A model generated the notes under the pieces. That model made no database searches and had not been told where the DNA came from. It saw nothing but the letters and a program-made list of their open reading frames with translations. 64,000 bases of DNA from COMBO-56-21 sp038852315. Its GTDB lineage: Archaea > Thermoplasmatota > Thermoplasmata > UBA10834. The stretch is taken from assembly GCA_038852315.1 (NCBI GenBank), contig JAWCKF010000002.1, positions 1-64,000 on the forward strand, read 5' to 3'. Shown one piece after another: positions 58,717 through 64,000 of this stretch. The position numbers and the translations under genes were made by a program. Numbering within the stretch: the stretch's first letter is position 1; each line of letters begins with the position of its first letter.

Positions 58717-59721
58717 TTGAAGGAGAGCAGGTATTCAAGGCAGACGCTGCTGCCAGAGATAGGTCCTGCGGGCCAGAAGAAGCTCGGCAGGAGCACGGCT
58801 GTCGTGATAGGCTGCGGGGCGCTCGGAACGCACGCCCTTTCATTCCTCGTGAGAGCTGGCGTGGGAAAGGTGCGTGTCGTCGACAGGGACGTGATAGAGG
58901 AGTCGAACCTCCAGCGTCAGACTCTCTTCTCTGAGAAGGACATAGGACGCGCGAAGGCGAAGGTCGCGGAGGAGCATCTCAGAGCCGTCAACTCTGAGAT
59001 CCATATCGAGGGGCTAGTGGCGGATGTGTCCTTCGCGAACATACAAAGCATCGTAAGAGACGCGACCGTCGTCGTCGACGCCACTGACAACATGGATACG
59101 AGGTTCCTCGTGAACGACGCGTGCGTCAAGCTCGGGATACCTTGGGTATATGGCGGAGCGGTCGGCACGACGGGCATGGTCATGCCGATCGTTCCAGGAG
59201 GGCCATGCCTGAGGTGCGTCTTCGTCTCCCCACCTCCTCCCGGCGAACTGCCCACATGCGACACCGTGGGGATCATCAACACGCTCCCGAGCGTGATAGC
59301 CTCGCTCGAGGTCACCGAGGCGTTCAAGATCATGCTGGGCAAGGAGCCGCTGAAGGAGCTCATGTTCGTTGATGTCTGGCAGGGAGAGATACAGCACATC
59401 AGAGTGATGAGGAATCCCGAATGCGAGTGTTGCGGGAAGCGCAACTTCGAGTTCCTCCAGGCGAAAAGGAGGAAGCTCGTTGCGTCACTGTGCGGCAGGA
59501 ACGCTGTCCAGATAGTGCCCTCGAGGCCGCTAAGGGGCGGACTCGAACCTCTTCGGAAGAAGCTCTCGAAGCTAGGCAGAACGGAGACGGTCGACGGCCT
59601 CCTCAGGTTTAGGGACGGCAAGGTCGACCTGACCGTGTTCCCGGACGGCAGGACGATAGTGGCGAACACGACGGACATCGCAAAGGCGAAGACCGTGTTC
59701 TCGAAATACGTCGGTGATTGA
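58717..59721 (+). CDS. ThiF/MoeB-family E1-like adenylyltransferase
   Basis: Activates the C-terminus of a ubiquitin-like sulfur carrier (ThiS/MoaD/SAMP type) by adenylation, 334 residues. ESRYSRQTLLPEIG, the nucleotide loop IGCGALGTH (31-39), the conserved Cys in PTCDTVGIIN and zinc cysteines in GGPCLRC and CECCG are visible. A C-terminal domain with DLTVFPDGRTIV follows, as in longer MoeB/ThiF proteins. The TTG start agrees with the TATA spacing. No ubiquitin-like carrier is in the window. Confidence 0.92.
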   Translation: MKESRYSRQTLLPEIGPAGQKKLGRSTAVVIGCGALGTHALSFLVRAGVGKVRVVDRDVIEESNLQRQTLFSEKDIGRAKAKVAEEHLRAVNSEIHIEGLVADVSFANIQSIVRDATVVVDATDNMDTRFLVNDACVKLGIPWVYGGAVGTTGMVMPIVPGGPCLRCVFVSPPPPGELPTCDTVGIINTLPSVIASLEVTEAFKIMLGKEPLKELMFVDVWQGEIQHIRVMRNPECECCGKRNFEFLQAKRRKLVASLCGRNAVQIVPSRPLRGGLEPLRKKLSKLGRTETVDGLLRFRDGKVDLTVFPDGRTIVANTTDIAKAKTVFSKYVGD

Positions 59722-60348
59722 TTGCGCGGAGTCGTTCTTCTCTCCGGTGGCATAGACTCGCCCGTTGCTGCATACTTTATGGGAAGGCAGGGGCTTGAGC
59801 TCGTGCTCGTGCACTTCGACAATAGACCTTTCACGAGCGACCAGGAGGTCGAGAAGGCAGTCAGGCTCATGCGCAGGCTGGATGTTGTTCTAGGGCGCGA
59901 GAGCAGGAAGCTGCTCGTACCTCACGGGAACGTCCAGGCAGAGCTCGCAAGGAACTGCAGGCGCAACCTCGAGTGCGTGCTCTGCAGGCGCATGATGTTT
60001 AGAGTGGCTGAGAAGCTTGCGGAAAGGCACAGCGCTCAGTGCATAGTGACCGGCGAGTCGCTCGGACAGGTCGCCTCCCAGACGCTCCAGAACATGGCCG
60101 TCGAGGAGCGTGCGACGAGGTTGCCTATCCTCAGACCGCTCATAGGCTTCGACAAGATCGAGATAGAGAGGACAGCGAAGAGCATAGGCACCTACGACAT
60201 ATCGATACTCCCGGGGATGTGCTGCACAATAGCGCCCAAGAAGCCCTCAACTTACAGCAGGCTCGAGGCGGTGGAGGCAGAGGAGGGAAGGGTGTCCATC
60301 GAGAGCCTTGTTGAACAGGAGGTCGAAGGGGCGGTGGAGGTCATATGA
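59722..60348 (+). CDS. Stand-alone ThiI-like PP-loop sulfurtransferase domain
   Basis: A 208-residue protein matching the C-terminal PP-loop half of ThiI (tRNA 4-thiouridine/thiazole synthesis). LLSGGIDSPVAA is the PP-loop and ECVLCRRMMFRVAEKLA the conserved Cys motif. TGESLGQVASQTLQNM follows as in ThiI. The THUMP RNA-binding domain and the rhodanese domain are absent. TTG at 59722 has GGTGAT four bases upstream. It is tightly coupled to the ThiF-like gene, which suggests a shared sulfur-transfer pathway. Confidence 0.9.
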   Translation: MRGVVLLSGGIDSPVAAYFMGRQGLELVLVHFDNRPFTSDQEVEKAVRLMRRLDVVLGRESRKLLVPHGNVQAELARNCRRNLECVLCRRMMFRVAEKLAERHSAQCIVTGESLGQVASQTLQNMAVEERATRLPILRPLIGFDKIEIERTAKSIGTYDISILPGMCCTIAPKKPSTYSRLEAVEAEEGRVSIESLVEQEVEGAVEVI

Positions 60349-60821
60349 AAGGCTACGTGCTCGACACTTCGGTGCTCTACTATGGCAAAGACTTCCCCGA
60401 GGGTTTCGAGCTGGTGGTCACGCCAGGCGTCATCAGGGAGCTCGACAAGGAGGGCATGGGTCAGAGACTCGAGCTGCTCCTCGCCACCAGGATAAGGGTA
60501 TCTTCCCCTAGCAAACGCTCCCTCGAGAGGGTCGAGAAGGAGGCCGGCAAGACCGGAGACTCGAGACGGCTATCGCCGACCGACAAGGAACTTCTGGCAC
60601 TTTCATCCGAGCTCGGGTACGAGCTCGTCACAGACGACTACTCGATACAGAACCTGGCGAGGGTCATGGGGATACCCTGCCGCGGGTTCGATCAGAGGGG
60701 CATAACCGAGGTGTTCGAGTGGCTGGCGCGGTGCAGGGGCTGCGGGAAAGTGTTCCCCGCAAACGTGAGGGTGTGCGATGTTTGTGGGTCCGAGACGAGG
60801 CCCCGGAGAAAGAGGCACTGA
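60345..60821 (+). CDS. nob1: Ribosome-assembly endonuclease Nob1
   Basis: PIN-domain nuclease that trims the 3' end of 16S rRNA, 158 residues. Acidic PIN residues occur in YVLDTSVL, IRELDKE and VTDDYS. A zinc ribbon with CRGCGKVF and CDVCG closes the protein, the standard archaeal Nob1 layout. The ATG overlaps the upstream stop as ATGA. Confidence 0.94.
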   Translation: MKGYVLDTSVLYYGKDFPEGFELVVTPGVIRELDKEGMGQRLELLLATRIRVSSPSKRSLERVEKEAGKTGDSRRLSPTDKELLALSSELGYELVTDDYSIQNLARVMGIPCRGFDQRGITEVFEWLARCRGCGKVFPANVRVCDVCGSETRPRRKRH

Positions 60822-60839
60822 CCCTCGATGCGCATTCAT

Positions 60840-61925
60840 CTAGAAGACATAGAAGACCTTGGAGCACCTGATCGCTCGGGAGAGCCCGCGCCTTCCGAGG
60901 ACGGCCATCGCGAACCTGGTCCTCCTGTCCGAGGGGAAGAACATGTCTGCGAGCTTCCTCGTCCACAGGGCATCAGCGAGCGGCTTGCCAAGCACCGAGC
61001 GCCACCGACGCTCGTACTCCTCAAGAGGCGTCCCCTCCTTCAGGTGCTGCCTGATGGTCTTCCCAGCTATGCGTCCAGCTATCATCGCGATAGGGATCCC
61101 GCCGCCGTTCGTGGCCATCACATGGCCCGCAGCGTCTCCCACCGTGATCACGTTGCCCGAGACCGTACGCGACACCGGGCCTGACTGTGGCACGAAGCCC
61201 ATCGTCACATCGCTGTACCTCACGCCTAGGCTCTGGACGAACCTTCTGAAGAGTTCGGACGGACGTCTGCCCTTCAGAAGCGCTGGGTTGAAACCCGCCC
61301 CGACGTTCGCACCCTTCCTCTTAGGTATCACCCACGCGTAACCTCCGGGCGCTATCTGCCCGAAGTACATCCTGATGACCGGCTCGAAGTATCCCTCCGC
61401 CTGGCACGTCACTGCAGGATAGCGTACCGAGGGTCGCTCGAGCCCGGCAGAGCGTGCCACCCTCGAGTTGGGGCCGTCGGCACCGACGATTATCTTCGCC
61501 TTCACATCTCCGAGCGTCGTCTTCGCAACGCCGTCTGAAAGACCTTTGAACGAAACGCCAGTCTCTATCCTCGCGCCAGCTTCGAGAGCCAGCTTTGCTA
61601 GGTGCTTGTCGAACGCCCTTCGATCGAGCGTGCACCCCTCAAAAGCGCACCTGTAGGTCTTCCCACCTGGCGCAATCATGTCCACGCAGCTGGCCTCTCC
61701 GGCGACCACCTCCTCGGGAAGGGAGAAGAGCTCCTCAAGGTCCATGCTCCTGGGGAACATGGAGTACATCTCCTTTGCCGCTGGCAGGAACTCGCCACAC
61801 TGGACGGGGTAGCCTATCTCAGCACGCCTGTCGACGATCAGAACATCGAGGTCCCTGCCAGCGCAGTACCTTCCCACCGTGCTGCCCGCCGGGCCGGCGC
61901 CCACGACTAGGACGTCGACCTCCAA
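60840..61925 (-). CDS. Geranylgeranyl reductase family flavoprotein
   Basis: FAD enzyme saturating isoprenoid chains of archaeal lipids (or quinones), 361 residues. The FAD-binding DVLVVGAGPAGST at the start, YPVQCGEFLP, and GDAAGHVMATNGGGI are typical. TTG at 61925 is chosen because it gives this start and has AGGGGG upstream; it overlaps the methyltransferase 3' end by 19 bases. It is the last gene of the prenyl synthase-methyltransferase-GGR operon. Confidence 0.92.
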   Translation of the reverse strand: MEVDVLVVGAGPAGSTVGRYCAGRDLDVLIVDRRAEIGYPVQCGEFLPAAKEMYSMFPRSMDLEELFSLPEEVVAGEASCVDMIAPGGKTYRCAFEGCTLDRRAFDKHLAKLALEAGARIETGVSFKGLSDGVAKTTLGDVKAKIIVGADGPNSRVARSAGLERPSVRYPAVTCQAEGYFEPVIRMYFGQIAPGGYAWVIPKRKGANVGAGFNPALLKGRRPSELFRRFVQSLGVRYSDVTMGFVPQSGPVSRTVSGNVITVGDAAGHVMATNGGGIPIAMIAGRIAGKTIRQHLKEGTPLEEYERRWRSVLGKPLADALWTRKLADMFFPSDRRTRFAMAVLGRRGLSRAIRCSKVFYVF

Positions 61926-62617
61926 GGCTTCTTCCCCCTGGTGACGGCCGCGCCTTTCATGTCCAGGAACTCCGTCCTCACATCGGTGAATCCGAACCTC
62001 TCGAAGAGCTTCTCGTATGTTGAGGGCGGCCCGTAGGCGGCCCACGTGTCGGCGAGCTTCGAGTAGGGATCGCGCGCCCACAACTCGCGCGTGCGCGGGC
62101 TCACAGCTATGCGAGCGAGGACGGGCACCACCCTGCGGAAATGCAGGTCGAGCATCTTGGCGAACGGGCCTGACTCAGGCTTGACCACGTCCGTCACGAG
62201 CGCCTCCCCGCCCTCCCTCAGCACCCTGTACATCTCGGAAAGCGCCGAAGGCTTGTCGTAGAAGTCTCTGAAGGAGAAGACGCAGAACACCTTGTCAACC
62301 GAGCCCTCAGCGAGAGGTATCCTCTCCGCGACGCCTCTGAGCACCGTCACGCGCTCTGGATCGAGCATACCCATCGCAGACGACCTGAACTCAGTCGAGG
62401 GTTCGAGGCAGTAGATCTCCCTCGCCCGCAGGTGCCTTGTGAAGTATCCCGGTCCGGGACCTAGCTCCAGCACGATGTCGTCCGGGGCCGCTTCGGCCGC
62501 CACCCTTCTCCGCCAACGGTCCACGAGGCCGAAGGTCATGAGCCAGTTCATGCGCTCGTAATACGGCCCTACCTCTTCCAAGGACGATACGAGCTCAGCC
62601 CACTCATCGTGCGTCAT
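61907..62617 (-). CDS. Class I SAM-dependent methyltransferase (UbiE-like)
   Basis: A 236-residue methyltransferase. VGPYYERMNWLMTFGLVDRW resembles the N-terminus of UbiE/MenG enzymes, and LELGPGPGYFTRHL is the SAM loop. RVLREGGEALVTD follows. The position between a prenyl synthase and GGR suggests an isoprenoid, quinone or lipid substrate, but the sequence does not settle it. ATG at 62617 is used; a TTG at 62662 would overlap the upstream gene. Confidence 0.87.
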   Translation of the reverse strand: MTHDEWAELVSSLEEVGPYYERMNWLMTFGLVDRWRRRVAAEAAPDDIVLELGPGPGYFTRHLRAREIYCLEPSTEFRSSAMGMLDPERVTVLRGVAERIPLAEGSVDKVFCVFSFRDFYDKPSALSEMYRVLREGGEALVTDVVKPESGPFAKMLDLHFRRVVPVLARIAVSPRTRELWARDPYSKLADTWAAYGPPSTYEKLFERFGFTDVRTEFLDMKGAAVTRGKKPWRSTS

Positions 62618-62645
62618 GCCTCTGCTATCCAAGCACGCCACCGCC

Positions 62646-63617
62646 CTACGAATCCCTCTCAAGCACCCTCTTCACAAGGTCTCTGAGTGCCTGGCTCTCG
62701 CGCGTCTTCGGGAGCGCGCCGAGATGGCTAACCGCCTCCATGCCGTAGTATTCGGCCATGCTCCTAGCCTTCGAGACAGCGCCGCTCTCGACAACCGCCT
62801 TAACGCCTGCCCTCACAAGCTCCGGGGGAGGGCAGTCCATCGAGACGATCCTCAGGACCAGCTCCTTGGCCGCTGCGGAGTCCCTTATCGCCAGCAGCGA
62901 GGGAAGCGTGAGGTGGCCTTCCCTCAAATCCACGCCGCCCTCCTTGCCCGTTCTGCTCTGGTCCCCTGCGAAGTCCAAGACGTCGTCGATGATTTGGAAC
63001 GCGATGCCGAGGTTCATGCCGTACGCACCCATGCTCTCTATGAGGTTCGGCGACGCGCCCGCCAGGTAGGCACCTACCATCGCGCCCGCCCGGATAGGAT
63101 AAGCCGTCTTCCGTTCCATGATCTTGAGGTAGGCGTCCACGGACAGGTCCGTGCGATGCCTGTACCTGAACTGCATCACCTCGCCCTCAGCGAGCTTCGC
63201 GCACGCGTCCGCTGTGGTCTCGACAACGTTCCTGTCGAACCTGCCGCCGAGAGCGAACGCCTGAACGAAAAGGAAGTCGCCGGTGACTATGGCGTCGTGA
63301 AGGCCGTACTTCTTGTAGACGGTCTCTCTGCCGCGGCGGGTCATACCGCCGTCGTTGATGTCGTCGTGGACGAGGGTTGCGGAGTGAATGAGCTCGAAAC
63401 CCGTCGCTATGTCGACGATGCGCTCTGTATCTGTCCCCCCGAGGGCCTTGTAGACAAGGAGCGTCACTGTAGGCCTGAGGCGCTTCCCTCCCGCGTCGAT
63501 CACGTGGAGCGAGGCTTCCGTCAACACTCTCTCCTGCGACCTGACCATGTCGTGGAGCTTCTTCTCGACCATGTCGAGCTCCTTCTGGATGCCAAAATCC
63601 CAGGGCGCGGAAGACAT
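62646..63617 (-). CDS. idsA: Geranylgeranyl diphosphate synthase-type prenyltransferase
   Basis: Chain-elongating trans-prenyltransferase for C20 (or longer) diphosphates, 323 residues. GGKRLRP, the first Asp-rich motif in LVHDDINDGG and the second in FQIIDDVLDFAGD are intact. The residue region before the first motif controls chain length but cannot be read safely by eye. A CACCATTAAG box at 63641-63653 puts the transcript start almost at the ATG. Confidence 0.94.
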   Translation of the reverse strand: MSSAPWDFGIQKELDMVEKKLHDMVRSQERVLTEASLHVIDAGGKRLRPTVTLLVYKALGGTDTERIVDIATGFELIHSATLVHDDINDGGMTRRGRETVYKKYGLHDAIVTGDFLFVQAFALGGRFDRNVVETTADACAKLAEGEVMQFRYRHRTDLSVDAYLKIMERKTAYPIRAGAMVGAYLAGASPNLIESMGAYGMNLGIAFQIIDDVLDFAGDQSRTGKEGGVDLREGHLTLPSLLAIRDSAAAKELVLRIVSMDCPPPELVRAGVKAVVESGAVSKARSMAEYYGMEAVSHLGALPKTRESQALRDLVKRVLERDS

Positions 63618-63723
63618 GCGTTGCGCATATCATGCATGGCCTACTTAATGGTGATGGTTGCTGGCCGTTGGGAGGACGCACGTCTGGCCGCGCGAGAAAG
63701 CGCACCCTGCTACGGCTAGCAGC

Positions 63724-64000
63724 TCATGTACCCTGAGGCAGCGAGGGGAACATGCCCGAAGCGGCATCGACGCACACCTTAATGACAGGCTCCGGATACA
63801 GGCCTATGACGACCACTGCGAGCGCTGCGACGGCCACCGCGACTTTCAGCATCGGCGTGAGCTCCAGGCGCCCTTCCTGGCCCTTCTCCATGTACATGTA
63901 CTTGATCACGCGCGCGTAATAGTAAAGCGAGAGAGCGCTGTTCAGCACGCCCGCGATGGCAAGCCAGACGAGCCAGTCAGGGCCAGGCGCGGCTGCATAC
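63724..64000 (-). CDS. nuoN: NADH dehydrogenase-like complex subunit N (partial)
   Basis: The last 91 residues of a proton-pumping antiporter-like subunit, entering from the right edge. The segment WLAIAGVLNSALSLYYYARVIKYMY is typical of NuoN/FpoN, followed by the final helix (VAVAVAALAVVVIGLYPEPV). Which electron donor the complex uses (NADH, F420H2 or ferredoxin) cannot be told here. The gap to idsA is about 105 bases and contains the idsA promoter. Confidence 0.85.
   Translation of the reverse strand, partial: YAAAPGPDWLVWLAIAGVLNSALSLYYYARVIKYMYMEKGQEGRLELTPMLKVAVAVAALAVVVIGLYPEPVIKVCVDAASGMFPSLPQGT

Noticed and set aside
1..64000. CRISPR arrays, rRNA genes, insertion sequences or prophage
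   Set aside because: I saw no regularly spaced repeats, no rRNA sequence, and no transposase, integrase or phage structural gene.

Overview
The window is a densely packed, high-GC stretch of an archaeal chromosome. The informational genes fix the domain: aIF2-gamma, ribosomal proteins S6e, L24e, S28e and L7Ae, aIF5B, aIF5A, NOP5, an Sm-like protein, exosome Csl4, Nob1 and an XPD-type helicase. Ether-lipid genes agree (CDP-archaeol synthase CarS, prenyl diphosphate synthase, geranylgeranyl reductase). The gene set fits a euryarchaeal lineage, and I favour an uncultivated member of Thermoplasmatota; that placement is inference. No rRNA or CRISPR array is present. One tRNA gene (tRNA-Val, CAC) is found.

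Layout. 1-4.6 kb: a translation operon on the minus strand (L7Ae, S28e, L24e, NDK, aIF5B, then S6e and aIF2-gamma). 4.7-11.8 kb: plus-strand metabolic genes (double GNAT, a 2Fe-2S/ASKHA reductive-activase-like protein, two tandem saccharopine-dehydrogenase-like paralogues, an MFS transporter). 12-24 kb: PEP synthase, a GT4 glycosyltransferase, an M20 hydrolase, a radical SAM protein, a DMT transporter, a cytoplasmic histidine kinase, a gamma-carbonic-anhydrase-like protein and small proteins. 24-30 kb: XPD helicase, CarS-PyrE-uracil-DNA glycosylase, and a secreted membrane-anchored C11 peptidase. 30-38 kb: a surface-glycan island with two GT2 enzymes, a nucleotide-sugar dehydrogenase, GalU, and an acetyltransferase/aminotransferase/oxidoreductase trio matching the Wbp pathway to diacetamido-uronic acid sugars, plus a GT4. 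38-43.5 kb: SMC-ScpA-ScpB. 43.5-52.5 kb: Sm protein, sugar nucleotidyltransferase, phosphate transporter with its DUF47 partner, phosphohexosamine mutase, aIF5A-agmatinase, NOP5, a PHP protein and MtnA. 52.5-53.7 kb: tRNA-Val, an AT-richer membrane-protein gene and a degenerate copy of the tRNA 3' end. 53.7-64 kb: a coiled-coil protein facing a Ras-like GTPase, METTL5-like methyltransferase, Csl4, SHMT, ThiF-like/ThiI-like/Nob1, then an isoprenoid operon (GGPP synthase, methyltransferase, GGR) and the 3' end of an NADH-dehydrogenase-type NuoN gene.

Gene expression signals are unusually readable. Many first genes have a TATA box about 25-30 bases before the start codon, so their mRNAs should be leaderless or nearly so. 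Downstream genes in operons use Shine-Dalgarno sites (GGAGG, GGTGA) and often start with TTG or GTG, and several overlap by ATGA or GTGA. I used these signals to move many starts from the longest open frame to an internal codon.

Points most worth a second look: the tRNA-Val-flanked AT-rich island with a decayed tRNA copy; the orphan reductive-activase cluster with duplicated dehydrogenases; an 18-bp perfect palindrome in the smc promoter; an unassigned 420-bp transcribed-looking region at 22.4-22.8 kb; the coiled-coil/GTPase pair; and enzymes with altered metal ligands (M20 hydrolase, gamma-carbonic-anhydrase-like).
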